64,000 bases of DNA from Sphingomonas sp. (GCF_003248515.1 NZ_QFOB01000006.1:310001-374000); one strand, 5' to 3'. Positions 44,350 through 53,506 are shown, numbered from the stretch's first letter. Made by a program: numbers and translations. The notes: a model not told the origin generated them from the sequence alone.

Positions 44350-45354
44350 TCACTGCCGCCCGCCCGATTCCAGCGAGTAGCCATGCAGGCCCGCCGGATA
44401 GGGATTGATCGCCACGCGGGTGCCCATCTGCCCTTCCGGGCCGCCGAAACTGGCGCGGTGCCAGCGCCCCTGGGCCGCCGATACGACATCGCCGGCAGAA
44501 GCCTTGATAAGGGGCACCCCTTCTACCTGCAGATCGACATTACCCTCCATGACGAACCAGAATTCGTCATAGCCGATATGATAATGGCCAAGATTGGAGG
44601 ATGGAGGCGTAGGCACGCCACGGCCGCGAATATTGTTCACGAACATGTGCTGCGCCATGATGAACGGCCCCGCGCGGGCTCCGCCTTTCACCACATCCCC
44701 ATAATAATCGAGATAGGGCTTGTTGGCCTCGTCGAATCCGCCCGGGCCTCCGGTCGCGAGCCTTTCTTCATAGATGAAGCCGTCTGTCGGCTTGGGCCGC
44801 GCGCGTGCGGGCTCCACGGGATAGAGCGGAAGATCGCTGGCGGCATGGATTTCAAAATACAGCGCCGGCGCGTCGCCCATCGCTTCCAGCGTGAAGGCGA
44901 CGCGATAGGGAATATCGATCTCAAAGCCCTTGCGGGCCACGAACGAGGGCTGCCCCGCCAGAGAAACCTTCACCTCTCCGTCCCAGACGATGATCGCAGT
45001 GCGATTATCGGAATAAGCAACGGCATCCGTGGCCTTGCCCGGCGCGATCTGCTTCCAGTCCGCCACGATATCGCGATTGCGGACGATGGGCTGCGTCCAC
45101 GTTTTCTGGCCTTTGTGAAGCGCCAGCACGTCGGCAAGCTTCCACCATGGGCGGTTCGGCGCCTTATAATCCGCATAAGGGGTTTTCTTCGGCATCCAGA
45201 GGCGCATTGGCGGCGGTGGCCCGCGACGGGCCGGGGCATCCGGCGGCGGCGGCGCCGCGCCGGACATTCCGGCCTGCGCGTTGACCTGCGCTGTGGCCGC
45301 GATCGCCACCATCGCAATCGCCGTCATGGCCGAGCCGATAGCAAAGCGTTTCAT
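44350..45354 (-). CDS. exported cupin-domain protein (first)
   Basis: The 334-residue protein has a signal peptide (AIGSAMTAIAMVAIAATAQVNA), a Pro-rich spacer, and two beta-barrel (cupin) halves. The C-terminal half has the metal-binding pattern LGHYHIGYDEFWFVMEGNVD and later GRWHRASFGG; the N-terminal half (IIVWDGEVKVSLAGQ, GFEIDIPYRVAFTLE) lacks the clear His cluster. It could be a periplasmic dioxygenase, isomerase or lyase. Operator B lies 38 bp upstream of its start. It faces the receptor gene's terminator. Confidence 0.8.
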   Translation of the reverse strand: MKRFAIGSAMTAIAMVAIAATAQVNAQAGMSGAAPPPPDAPARRGPPPPMRLWMPKKTPYADYKAPNRPWWKLADVLALHKGQKTWTQPIVRNRDIVADWKQIAPGKATDAVAYSDNRTAIIVWDGEVKVSLAGQPSFVARKGFEIDIPYRVAFTLEAMGDAPALYFEIHAASDLPLYPVEPARARPKPTDGFIYEERLATGGPGGFDEANKPYLDYYGDVVKGGARAGPFIMAQHMFVNNIRGRGVPTPPSSNLGHYHIGYDEFWFVMEGNVDLQVEGVPLIKASAGDVVSAAQGRWHRASFGGPEGQMGTRVAINPYPAGLHGYSLESGGRQ

Positions 45355-45392
45355 TCATCCCCTCCTCGCCCGTGGGCTTCGATTTTGTTGCG

Positions 45393-45409
45393 ATCATATA
45401 TGATATGAT
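45393..45409. promoter_or_regulatory. GntR-type operator B (cupin / small exported protein)
   Basis: ATCATAT-ATG-ATATGAT is a perfect 7+3+7 inverted repeat. On the minus strand a TTGACG box (45421-45426) lies upstream so that the operator covers the -10 region of the cupin promoter. It may also act on the plus-strand gene at 45486. Confidence 0.7.
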
Positions 45410-45485
45410 AGCATCTTGTTCGTCAAATTGATCCGCGCCAGAAACGGACAACGAAGATCTCAAGAATCTCGGAGAGGATGGATCG

Positions 45486-45965
45486 ATGCTGCGACATGTT
45501 TTGGCCACCCTGCTGATCGCCTCGGGCGCGACGGCAGCGGAGGCGCAGGTGGAAAATTGCCGCGCCATTGCGGATTCCGCCCGTCGGCTGGCCTGTTATG
45601 ATGCGCGCGATGCTGCTCCAGCCGCATCCAGCGCCGCCCCCGCGCCCTCCAGCGCGGCGCCCCCTGCCTCACCGATCGCCGCTGCCCAGCCCGCACCGGT
45701 CCAGACATCCGTGCCGGCGTCGCAGTCGAGCGCATCGATCGTACGGGGCCGGCCGGATGGCCGGATCGCATCGGTCACCGCTCTCCGCTACGGTCTTTCG
45801 CGCATCCAGCTGGAAGACGGCCGCACGTTCGAAACCGCGACGGATACGGCGGTGCCGCCCCCCGCCGGCACCGAGGTCCGGCTGCGGCGCACCCTGCTGG
45901 GCACCACCTTCCTCGACGCGGACGGTCGCCGCCCGCTCACTGTGCGACTGGTACGCCAGCCCTGA
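45486..45965 (+). CDS. small exported protein with Ala/Pro-rich linker
   Basis: The 159-residue protein has a signal peptide (LRHVLATLLIASGATAAEAQ), a short Cys pair segment (ENCRAIADSARRLACYDAR, seen in many sphingomonad exported proteins), a long Ala/Pro/Ser linker, and a compact C-terminal beta domain (GRIASVTALRYGLSRIQLEDG). Function is unknown. Its 3' end overlaps the convergent MFS gene by 29 bp. Confidence 0.65.
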   Translation: MLRHVLATLLIASGATAAEAQVENCRAIADSARRLACYDARDAAPAASSAAPAPSSAAPPASPIAAAQPAPVQTSVPASQSSASIVRGRPDGRIASVTALRYGLSRIQLEDGRTFETATDTAVPPPAGTEVRLRRTLLGTTFLDADGRRPLTVRLVRQP

Positions 45966-47256
45966 CGGAGGGTTCGCCTCCTACGATCTGCCGGCGCGGA
46001 TCCACGAACGCCCAGGCCACGATCCCGGCGAGCACCACCACCGCCCCGGTGCCGAACGCCGCGATCCAGCCGAATTGGGCGGCGATCCAGGGCGTCAGCG
46101 ATGATGTGAGCGCTCCACCCAGTTGGCAGCCCACATTCATCAGGCCGGAGACGACCCCCGTATGCCGGCCGGCGATATCCGTCGTCACCGACCAGAACGA
46201 GCTTTGCGAAAGATAGATGGCGCCGCCGCCCAGCGCGAGCGTGAGAACGGCGAGCGAGACATTATCGACGCGCGAGCCGATGCCCAGAAACAGCCCGGTC
46301 AGGAGGAATGCGGCCATCGCCAGCCCGGACCGCCCCCAATAAAGGCCGAAGCGCTGGGAGATGAAATCGTTGAGCACGCCTCCGGCAAGGCAACCCACCG
46401 TCATCGCCATGAACGGCGCCATGCCGAACAGCGCGCTGGATTTCAGATCGAGCCCGCGCGCCTCCGCCAGATAGATGAAGAACCAGCTGAAGAAGATCCA
46501 GATGACATAGCCGAACGCGAAATAGCTGAGGAATAGCCCCCATACGCTGCGGCTGGACAGGATCGCCGACCAGGGAATGGCGCCGGGTGCCGCCGGATCG
46601 TGCACGGGAAGCCCGCTCTCGATATGCGCCAACTCCGCGGCATTGACGCGGGAATGCTCCCGAGGCTTGTCGCGCGAGACGGTGAACCAGATCGCGGCGG
46701 CGACCAGGCCGATCACCGCGCAAACATAGAAGGATGCCCGCCACCCCGCCGTCGCGATGATCGCCGTGATGAGCGGCGGCGTGAGCCCAGATCCTGCGCC
46801 CACACCCGCGAAGATCAGCCCGTTGGCCTTGCCGCGCTCCTGCGCCGGCACCCACCGGGAAAGAAACTGATTGCCGGCGGGATAGACGGCAGCCTCACCG
46901 ATGCCGAGCGCGAAGCGAACGATCGCCAGAAGCAGGATCGCATGGCGGCTATCGGGCGGAACCAGTGCCGTCGCGACGCTGAAAATTCCCCACCAGACGA
47001 GCGCGGCCGTCAGCAGGGCACGCGGCCCGAAGCGCGCCGCCAGCCATCCCGCAGGGACCTGGAATGCCGCATAGCCCAGCAGGAAAGCGCTGAAGACCCA
47101 GCCCAGCCGGATCTGATCGATCCCATATTCCTCGCGCATCTGCACGCCGGCGACGGAGATATTGGTCCGATCGAGAAAGGCGATCGCGCTGATGACGAAC
47201 AGCATGAAGATCAGCCAGATCCGGATGTTCGAGCGCCCGCTCCTTGCCATCATCAT
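45937..47256 (-). CDS. MFS transporter, anion:cation symporter type (first)
   Basis: The 439-residue, 12-helix protein belongs to the ACS family that carries hexuronates, phthalate, tartrate and similar organic acids. Signs are AIAFLDRTNISVAG in helix 1, GYAAFQVPAGWLAARFGPRA and GIGEAAVYPAGNQFLSRWVP. It should import a carboxylated product from the periplasm. Three in-frame ATG codons lie together (47256, 47253, 47250) after AGGGGAG; the last two have better spacing. A longer frame to 47367 would cross operator C. Confidence 0.9.
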   Translation of the reverse strand: MMMARSGRSNIRIWLIFMLFVISAIAFLDRTNISVAGVQMREEYGIDQIRLGWVFSAFLLGYAAFQVPAGWLAARFGPRALLTAALVWWGIFSVATALVPPDSRHAILLLAIVRFALGIGEAAVYPAGNQFLSRWVPAQERGKANGLIFAGVGAGSGLTPPLITAIIATAGWRASFYVCAVIGLVAAAIWFTVSRDKPREHSRVNAAELAHIESGLPVHDPAAPGAIPWSAILSSRSVWGLFLSYFAFGYVIWIFFSWFFIYLAEARGLDLKSSALFGMAPFMAMTVGCLAGGVLNDFISQRFGLYWGRSGLAMAAFLLTGLFLGIGSRVDNVSLAVLTLALGGGAIYLSQSSFWSVTTDIAGRHTGVVSGLMNVGCQLGGALTSSLTPWIAAQFGWIAAFGTGAVVVLAGIVAWAFVDPRRQIVGGEPSVRAGVPVAQ

Positions 47257-47280
47257 CTCCCCTGTCGCGGTCGAGCCACG

Positions 47281-47297
47281 ATAATATCCTATATGAT
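47281..47297. promoter_or_regulatory. GntR-type operator C (MFS / second cupin operon)
   Basis: ATAATAT-CCT-ATATGAT matches the repeat with one mismatch in the left arm. It lies in the 109-bp divergent spacer between the MFS gene and the second cupin gene and could serve both. Confidence 0.6.
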
Positions 47298-47365
47298 TTT
47301 TCTGTAGGCAGGTTATATCGACCCGTAAAGAGCGGGTCGACAGGCCCCGCCACAGGAGGGATGGC

Positions 47366-48277
47366 ATGGTGGGATCGGGTAAATCAAAACGATATCTTGC
47401 TCTTGCGGCCGTGCTTTCATGGGGCGCCGCGGCCCAGGCAGCCCCCCTCCCCGATAGAATCGGCCACAGCGATCCCTCCCGCTATCGGGATGCCGCCAAG
47501 GTTCATAACGGCGCGGGCCAGATGAAGTTCGCCGAATTGCTGGGCGCCGGAGCCCTCAGCACGAACCTGATCTTCGTCCATCGTGGCGTGATCGCGCCCA
47601 AGAGCGGCATCGGCGAACATTTTCATCATCAGTGCGAGGAAATGTTCGTCATTCTCGATGGCGATGCGGAATTCACGATCGACGGACACACATCGCTCGT
47701 CCCCGGCCCCGCCGCCGTGCCGGATCGGATGGGCCATGCGCACGGGCTCTACAATCCGGGCGACAGGCCGCTGCAATGGCTGAACATCAATGTCGGCACC
47801 ACCAAATCCTATGACGCCTTCAATCTCGATGATCCGCGCGTGGGCGTGGCGCGCGATCCCATTCCGCAATTCGTGAGCGTCCGGCTGGACAGATCGCTCC
47901 TCAGGCCCGCGCCGACCATGAACGGCGGACGCGGCACGATGCTTTACCGGCGCGTGCTGGAGCCATCGGTGTTCAACACGACATGGAGCTTCGTCGATCA
48001 TCTCGTGCTGCCGGCGGGGAGCGCCACGGGGCGAAATGCCGATCCCGGCATGAGCGAAGTCTATTATGTGATTTCCGGGCAGGGCGAGATCGATGTCGAT
48101 GGCGAAACCGCCCCGATCCGAGCCGGTGATGCGGCGCCGGTGGATCTCGGCCAGGCCCATGCCATCAGACAATCGGGCGAGGCCCCGCTCGAATTGATGG
48201 TGATCGGGGTCGCCAAGGATCTCGCGGCCAAGGCCACTTATGCGGCGCAGGCCGCCGCAGCGCGCCAGAGGCGCTGA
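47366..48277 (+). CDS. exported bicupin protein (second)
   Basis: The 303-residue protein has a signal peptide (RYLALAAVLSWGAAAQAAP) and two cupin domains: the first with GEHFHHQCEEMFVILDGDAEF and PDRMGHAHGLYNPG (clear His/Glu metal site), the second with GMSEVYYVISGQGEIDV and DLGQAHAIRQSG. It is not a close copy of the cupin protein at 44350. It begins a three-gene operon with a monooxygenase-like protein and an SMP-30 lactonase. Confidence 0.85.
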   Translation: MVGSGKSKRYLALAAVLSWGAAAQAAPLPDRIGHSDPSRYRDAAKVHNGAGQMKFAELLGAGALSTNLIFVHRGVIAPKSGIGEHFHHQCEEMFVILDGDAEFTIDGHTSLVPGPAAVPDRMGHAHGLYNPGDRPLQWLNINVGTTKSYDAFNLDDPRVGVARDPIPQFVSVRLDRSLLRPAPTMNGGRGTMLYRRVLEPSVFNTTWSFVDHLVLPAGSATGRNADPGMSEVYYVISGQGEIDVDGETAPIRAGDAAPVDLGQAHAIRQSGEAPLELMVIGVAKDLAAKATYAAQAAAARQRR

Positions 48278-48305
48278 CCATCCACAACCATTGGGGAAAG
48301 AACGA

Positions 48306-48731
48306 ATGGAAAGGCGCACCCTTCTCAAGATGCTTGCCGTCGCAAGCGCCGGCATGGCCGGCGGCGCGCGCGCGCAAGGCGCGGCCAAGGCCGCTGCGGG
48401 CAAGAAGCCGATCGTGCTCTATTGCGATCTCGCGATCGATCCCCGGCGCGAGCAGGAAATGCTCGATGCCTTTCACAATCATTTCAGGCCCGCCGCCGAA
48501 AGCTTCCGTGGGCGCGGCTTCATCGATCTGAAGATGCTCAAGATCCGCAAGGTGATCCAGGGCCGCCCCGCGCCCGCGGACGGCATCAACTATCGCTTCC
48601 AGCTGACCTATGAGAGCGAGGAGCAGCGGCAGGTCTGGATCAAATCGGAGGTCCACGAGAAGAACTGGCCGCTCATCGAGAATACGGTCCTCAACAAGGA
48701 TTATCTCGTTCTGCTGACGGACAGCATCTGA
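48306..48731 (+). CDS. Tat-exported small dimeric alpha/beta-barrel protein (ABM-like)
   Basis: The 141-residue protein has a twin-arginine signal (MERRTLLKMLAVASAGMAGG) and a ferredoxin-like domain with VLYCDLAIDPRREQEMLDAF, HNHFRPAAESFRGRGF and YRFQLTYESEEQRQVWI, as in antibiotic-biosynthesis-monooxygenase-like proteins. Enzyme activity is not shown by conserved residues. It lies 28 bp after the bicupin gene and 26 bp before the lactonase gene, in one operon. Confidence 0.7.
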   Translation: MERRTLLKMLAVASAGMAGGARAQGAAKAAAGKKPIVLYCDLAIDPRREQEMLDAFHNHFRPAAESFRGRGFIDLKMLKIRKVIQGRPAPADGINYRFQLTYESEEQRQVWIKSEVHEKNWPLIENTVLNKDYLVLLTDSI

Positions 48732-48757
48732 TCCAGTTCACGAAACGGAGAGGTTTC

Positions 48758-49750
48758 ATGCGATCGGCAATATTGATCGGCGCCTTATTGTCTTCAGCGC
48801 CGCTCTGCTGCGCGCACGCCCAGGTGGCGGGTACAAACATCGAGAGGCTGGATCCCGCGCTGGACGCGCTGGTGGCGCCGGATGCGCGGATCGAGCGTGT
48901 GGCGACCGGCTTCGTCTTCACCGAAGGGCCGATGTGGAAAAGCGGTCGGCTCTGGTTCTCCGACGTGAATGGCGACAAGCTTCGCGCGGTCGATCCCTCG
49001 GGCAAGGTCGAGGAACTGCTGCCTAACTCCGGCGGCCTCCCCAATCCGCCGCAAGGCGCCTCGATCGGATCGAACGGCATGGTTCCCGACAAGGACGGGA
49101 CCGTGCTGATGACACAGATGGGTGCGCGCCGGATCGTCCGCGTCGATGCGCGGCTGAAGCTCACGCCGTTTCTGGGCCATTATCAGGGCAAGAGGCTCAA
49201 CAGCCCCAATGATCTGGTTGTCGGCGCGGATGGCGCGCTGTGGTTCACTGATCCTCCCTTCGGCCTGTTCAACGGAATGGACAGGGATCCGGCCAAGCAA
49301 CTGCCCTACAATGCCGTGTTCCGATATGCCGATGGCAAGCTGGAGCCCGCGATCACCGATCTGGCCCTTCCCAATGGCATTGGCCTCTCCCCCAACGGCA
49401 AGATTCTCTACGTCACCGATTATGGCCCGCCGGGCATCATCTACGCCTATGACATCGGGCCGAAGGGCGCCCTTTCGAACAAGCGCACGGTGATCGCCTT
49501 TCCGCGCGGCGGCGGTGGCGGAGCGGATGGCCTGAAAGTGGATACGGCCGGCAACATCTGGGCGACCGGCCCGGGCGGCATCCGGATCATCACGCCGCAG
49601 GGCAAGGTCCTCGGCCAGATCAAACTGCCCGAAGTCGCCGCGAACCTCGCCTTCGCCGAAGACGGGCATGTGCTCTACATAACGGCCTCGACGAGCGTCT
49701 ATCGCCTGAAGACGAAGATCGCCGGCATCCTGCCCCGCTACAGCCGCTGA
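48758..49750 (+). CDS. exported SMP-30/gluconolactonase-family lactonase
   Basis: The 330-residue six-bladed propeller should hydrolyse a lactone in the periplasm. It has a signal peptide (ILIGALLSSAPLCCAHAQ), the metal ligand Glu in FTEGPMWKSGRLWFSDV, Asn/Asp ligands in LNSPNDLVVGADGALWFTD and NGIGLSPNGKILYVTD, and GADGLKVDTAGNIWATG. A lactone would be a natural product of the PQQ dehydrogenases encoded next to it. Confidence 0.88.
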   Translation: MRSAILIGALLSSAPLCCAHAQVAGTNIERLDPALDALVAPDARIERVATGFVFTEGPMWKSGRLWFSDVNGDKLRAVDPSGKVEELLPNSGGLPNPPQGASIGSNGMVPDKDGTVLMTQMGARRIVRVDARLKLTPFLGHYQGKRLNSPNDLVVGADGALWFTDPPFGLFNGMDRDPAKQLPYNAVFRYADGKLEPAITDLALPNGIGLSPNGKILYVTDYGPPGIIYAYDIGPKGALSNKRTVIAFPRGGGGGADGLKVDTAGNIWATGPGGIRIITPQGKVLGQIKLPEVAANLAFAEDGHVLYITASTSVYRLKTKIAGILPRYSR

Positions 49751-49798
49751 GGCTCAGTTCCCTGCCGCGCAAGCCCTGAGGGCAAGCGTGCTCCGCCG

Positions 49799-49837
49799 CT
49801 CCGGCCTCCCGTGGATGCAATCAGCGGGAGGCCGGAG
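49799..49837. terminator. bidirectional hairpin between convergent operons
   Basis: CTCCGGCCTCCCG (49799-49811) and CGGGAGGCCGGAG (49825-49837) make a perfect 13-bp stem with a 13-base loop between the lactonase gene and the cytochrome c gene. No long T-tract. Confidence 0.6.
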
Positions 49838-49920
49838 AGGAGCAGGCCCCGGACAGGCGGAGCCAAATGCCGGACATTTGAGAACGGCGTCCCGGTGGGG
49901 CATCCCCGGGGGCCGGGCGC

Positions 49921-50259
49921 TCAGCCCTTCGGGGGAGGCGCGGCCGCCGGCACCGCTCCACTGGCCGGCGGGGCGAAATGCGTCGCGAGATAATCGATCA
50001 CGGTCGCCTGTTCCTCGGGATCGAGATCGGCGCCGCGATCGATCATCGCCTGCACGGTCGTCGTCCAGTCGGCGCGCGACTTGCGCACCTGGAGCGCCTG
50101 CGAGGGCGGATGGCAGGAGCCACATTTTTCGTTGATAACGGTCAGCCCCGGCCCTGGCGGCGGCGTCGCCGGAAGCTGGGCCAGGGCGGCGCCGAACGCG
50201 ATCGTTGCGCTGGCGGCGGAAAGCACGAAAATCACACGCAAGGTCGTGGCCTTTCTCAC
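49921..50259 (-). CDS. small exported c-type cytochrome
   Basis: The 112-residue protein has a signal peptide (VIFVLSAASATIAFGAALAQ) and a single haem-binding CGSCH near residue 46, and the Pro-rich tail may reach the dehydrogenase. It should carry electrons from the PQQ dehydrogenase encoded just upstream to the respiratory chain. Start GTG at 50259 overlaps the dehydrogenase stop (GTGA). A classical distal Met is not obvious. Confidence 0.85.
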   Translation of the reverse strand: MRKATTLRVIFVLSAASATIAFGAALAQLPATPPPGPGLTVINEKCGSCHPPSQALQVRKSRADWTTTVQAMIDRGADLDPEEQATVIDYLATHFAPPASGAVPAAAPPPKG

Positions 50260-52163
50260 GGAAGGGCATAAGCGACGACAGCGTCGCTGGTGGCGGGTTG
50301 GCCAGCAAAGCCGCCGGTCGCGACAACGGCCACCATCTGGTGCCCGCCAGGGGACTGATATGTCATCGGCGTACCATAACTGGAGGCTGGCAGCGTCGTG
50401 CTCCAGATTTCCTGCCCGGTGCGGGTGGCAAAGGCGCGAAGCTTCGAATCGCGCGTGGCCCCGATGAAGGTCAGGCCGCTCGCCGTTGTCACGGGTCCGC
50501 CCGCGCTCAGCACGCCCAAATCCTTCAGCGCCGGATCGGAATTGCTGCCCAGCGTACTCCGCCAGGCGATCGTTCCCTTGTTCACGTCCACCGCGACAAG
50601 TTCGCCCGCCTTGCCCTTGTGGCAGGGAATGCCCGTCTTGAAGTCCATGAAATAGGCATAGCCGCGCTTCATGCCCCAGCTTCCGTCCGGCTGGAGCGCC
50701 ATCTGTTGCGGGCTCGCCAACTGGTTCAGGTTTATGACGTACAGGCCCATGGCCGGATCGAACGCGCCGCCGCCCCAGTCGCTGCCGCCCAGGCTGCCCG
50801 GAAAGAAGTTCACCGCGCCACCCGCCTTCAGCGGCTCGAACATCCGGCTGGGGACGATCTCGAAATCCTTGACCATCGCCTCGCAGCGTTCGCGGACATC
50901 GGGCGGGCCGTCGATCATCTCGGATGCGTTCCAGGAGAGGCGCGTCAATGGCTCCGGCCGCACCGGCATCGGCTGGGTCGGCCAGGGCTGCTCGCCCGGA
51001 ATGTCGGTATCGGTGGGGACCGGCACTTCGTGCACGTCATAAAGCGGCTTGCCGGTGACGCGATCGAGGATGAACATGATCGACATCTTGTTCATCACCG
51101 CGATGGCGGGGATCGTGCGCCCGCCGCGGCGAACGTCGATCAGCGTCGTCACCGGAATATCGACGTCCCAGATATCGTGATGCACCGTCTGGAAATGCCA
51201 GAGATATTTGCCGGTGGCGGCATCCACGGCGACGATCGAATTGCCGTAGAGATTGGCGCCCTTGCGATCGCCGCCCCAGCGATCATAGGTCGGCGCCGCG
51301 ACCGGCAGATAGGCGATGCCCCGTTTCTCGTCGACGACCACGAAGGTCCAGACGTTCACGCCGGAGCGCTGTTTCCAGCTGTCGCCCTCCCAGGTGCCGA
51401 AATTCGGTTCCCCGGGCTGCGGGATGGTGTGGAAAGTCCAGACAAGCTTGCCGGTGCGCGCATCCCATGCCCGCACGTCGCCCGCCGCGCCCTTCACGGG
51501 CATTTCCTGAACGCGGGAACCGGTGATGATGAGATTGCGGAAGATGGCCGGCGGGCTGCTCATGCCCAGCATCCCCTTCGTGCCGTTCATCACCTCCGGC
51601 GTCTTCATGTCGATGGTGCCGTTTTCGCCGAACCCGGCGGCGGGCATGCCCGTCGCGGCATCCAGCGCATAGAGCTTGCCCGTGCGGCCGCCGAACACGA
51701 TGCGCGCGCCCACCCCCTTCGTCCCGGGCCAATAGGCGACACCGCGCGTGGAAGGCTGATCGTTTCCGGGAAGCGAATAGACCCACCGTTCGCGCCCTGT
51801 CGCCGCATCGAGCGCGACCACACGGCGATAGGGCGTCGCCAGATACATCACCCCGCCCACCACGAGCGGCGTTGCCTCCGATGCCGAAAAGCCCGTGCGC
51901 ATCTGCGGCCCGGCGCTGTCGGGAGTGCCGATCGCCTCCCCGTTCGCGCCCGATGGCCGCATATGATAGGTCCAGGCTTCACGGAGGGTCGCGACATTGC
52001 CCGGCGTGATTTCCTTGAGCGGGGAGTGGCGCGCATGGCTTTCGTCACGGCCATAGCCGCTCCAGTCACCTGGAGCTTCCGCATGCAGCAGAGCCGGCGC
52101 TCCCGCCAGGAAGGTAGCGATAACAATGCCGATCCGCGACGATCGCGAACGAATGCTGGTCAA
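50256..52163 (-). CDS. PQQ-dependent dehydrogenase, propeller type (first)
   Basis: The 635-residue periplasmic enzyme resembles the soluble propeller part of PQQ glucose dehydrogenase: tryptophan-dock repeats such as VVALDAATGRERWVYS, KLYALDAATG and VNKGTIAWRSTLG, plus PLYDVHEVPVPTDTDIPGEQ. It oxidises an alcohol or aldose; substrate is not identified. I chose TTG 52163, which follows GGGAGAG and starts a signal peptide (IGIVIATFLAGAPALLHAEA). The frame is open to 52262, past operator D, which makes an earlier start unlikely. Confidence 0.85.
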   Translation of the reverse strand: MTSIRSRSSRIGIVIATFLAGAPALLHAEAPGDWSGYGRDESHARHSPLKEITPGNVATLREAWTYHMRPSGANGEAIGTPDSAGPQMRTGFSASEATPLVVGGVMYLATPYRRVVALDAATGRERWVYSLPGNDQPSTRGVAYWPGTKGVGARIVFGGRTGKLYALDAATGMPAAGFGENGTIDMKTPEVMNGTKGMLGMSSPPAIFRNLIITGSRVQEMPVKGAAGDVRAWDARTGKLVWTFHTIPQPGEPNFGTWEGDSWKQRSGVNVWTFVVVDEKRGIAYLPVAAPTYDRWGGDRKGANLYGNSIVAVDAATGKYLWHFQTVHHDIWDVDIPVTTLIDVRRGGRTIPAIAVMNKMSIMFILDRVTGKPLYDVHEVPVPTDTDIPGEQPWPTQPMPVRPEPLTRLSWNASEMIDGPPDVRERCEAMVKDFEIVPSRMFEPLKAGGAVNFFPGSLGGSDWGGGAFDPAMGLYVINLNQLASPQQMALQPDGSWGMKRGYAYFMDFKTGIPCHKGKAGELVAVDVNKGTIAWRSTLGSNSDPALKDLGVLSAGGPVTTASGLTFIGATRDSKLRAFATRTGQEIWSTTLPASSYGTPMTYQSPGGHQMVAVVATGGFAGQPATSDAVVAYALP

Positions 52164-52251
52164 GCGGTCTCTCCCTTCAAATTGAGCGGTGCGCGCCTGT
52201 CCCGACGCGTTGCGTTGTCCCGCTTGCCCGATCATGCTAGCAACCGTGCAA

Positions 52252-52268
52252 ATCATATACAATATGAT
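52252..52268. promoter_or_regulatory. GntR-type operator D (PQQ module / CoA-transferase operon)
   Basis: ATCATAT-ACA-ATATGAT is a perfect 7+3+7 inverted repeat in the divergent spacer between the PQQ dehydrogenase and the CoA-transferase gene. TACAAT (52258-52263), inside it, is a candidate -10 box for the plus-strand operon. Confidence 0.7.
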
Positions 52269-52318
52269 CTGGAAAGCTAATCCGGCATTTTCTGCGCCGG
52301 CTCGAGGGAGATTGATGG

Positions 52319-53506
52319 ATGCCGACTTTGCCTCTGGCAGGCCTCCGCGTACTGGACATATCGCAGGTTATGGCGGGGCCGTTCTGCTGCATGTTGCTGG
52401 GAGACATGGGCGCGGACGTCATCAAGATCGAACCGCCCCGGACCGGTGACTCCACTCGCCATTCCATGGGTTTCCGCCTCAAGGGCGAGGATAGCCCCGG
52501 CTTTCTCGCGCTCAATCGCAACAAGCGGAGCATCACGCTCGATCTGAAGAATGACGAGGATCGCGAGGTGCTCTACGCCCTCGTCAAGACGGCGGATATC
52601 CTGGTCGAGAATGCCCGGCCGGGCGTGGCGGGCCGGCTCCGCATCGATTATGATACGCTTTCGGCGATCAATCCCCGGCTGGTCTATGCCAGCATTTCGG
52701 GCTTCGGGCAGACCGGCCCCTGGGCGCAGCGGCCCGGCTTCGATCTGATCGCGCAGGCGATGTCCGGCATCCTCAGCTCCAACGGCTTTCCGGGCATGGA
52801 GCCCGCGAAGAATTCGATCGCCGTGGCGGATCTCGGCGCCGGGCTCTTCTCGGCCTATGGGATTCTCAGCGCGATCATCGGCCGCCACACGTCCGGCAAG
52901 GGGCAATATATCGATGCCTCCCTGCTGGAGGCGGCCATGGGCCTTTCGATCTGGGAAACGACCGAATTGTGGGGAACAGGCAAGCCGCCCGCGCCCATCG
53001 GATCGGCAAATCGCATGTCCGCCCCCTATCAGGCGGTGCGCGCGTCCGACGGCTGGTTCGTCATCGGCGCGGCCAATCAGGGACTGTGGCTGACCTTCCT
53101 CAAGGTATTGGGGCGGCCGGAATTGCAGGAAGATCCGCGCTACGCCACCAATGCCAACCGTGTCGTGAACCGCGAAATCCTGATCGCGGATCTCGCGCCA
53201 ACCTTCCTCGAGCGGACCAAGCAGGAATGGATCGATGCCTTGCTGGAAGCGGGCGTCCCGGCATCCCCCATATTGGATTATGGCGAGGCCGTCGCAAGCG
53301 AGCAGGCGATCGCGCGGGATATGGTAATGCAGGTCCCCCACCCGGTAGAAGGCGAATTCAGGGCGCTGGGCTTCCCGGTGAAGATGCGCGGGACGCCGCA
53401 GGAAGTGCGCCTGCCCCCGCCGCTCATCAACGAACATGGCGACGAGATCCGCCGCGAGCTTGTGGAAAAGGGCCTGCTCCATCCGAAGACGGAGGCCGCT
53501 TCGTGA
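52319..53506 (+). CDS. CaiB/BaiF-family (class III) CoA-transferase
   Basis: The 395-residue protein should activate a carboxylate by moving CoA from a donor thioester. It has GLRVLDISQVMAGPFCCMLL, GDMGADVIKIEPPRTGDSTR, SISGFGQTGPWAQRPGFDLI, and the catalytic Asp in AVADLGAGLFSAYGI. It has normal family length and no signal peptide. GAGGGAGA precedes the ATG. Its stop overlaps the GTG of the hydratase gene, so the products act in sequence. Confidence 0.9.
   Translation: MPTLPLAGLRVLDISQVMAGPFCCMLLGDMGADVIKIEPPRTGDSTRHSMGFRLKGEDSPGFLALNRNKRSITLDLKNDEDREVLYALVKTADILVENARPGVAGRLRIDYDTLSAINPRLVYASISGFGQTGPWAQRPGFDLIAQAMSGILSSNGFPGMEPAKNSIAVADLGAGLFSAYGILSAIIGRHTSGKGQYIDASLLEAAMGLSIWETTELWGTGKPPAPIGSANRMSAPYQAVRASDGWFVIGAANQGLWLTFLKVLGRPELQEDPRYATNANRVVNREILIADLAPTFLERTKQEWIDALLEAGVPASPILDYGEAVASEQAIARDMVMQVPHPVEGEFRALGFPVKMRGTPQEVRLPPPLINEHGDEIRRELVEKGLLHPKTEAAS

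Noticed and set aside
50205..52280. Very long plus-strand frame (691 codons) antisense to the first PQQ dehydrogenase
   Set aside because: The His/Arg-rich product has no motifs, whereas the minus strand has a full propeller enzyme with signal peptide and coupled cytochrome.
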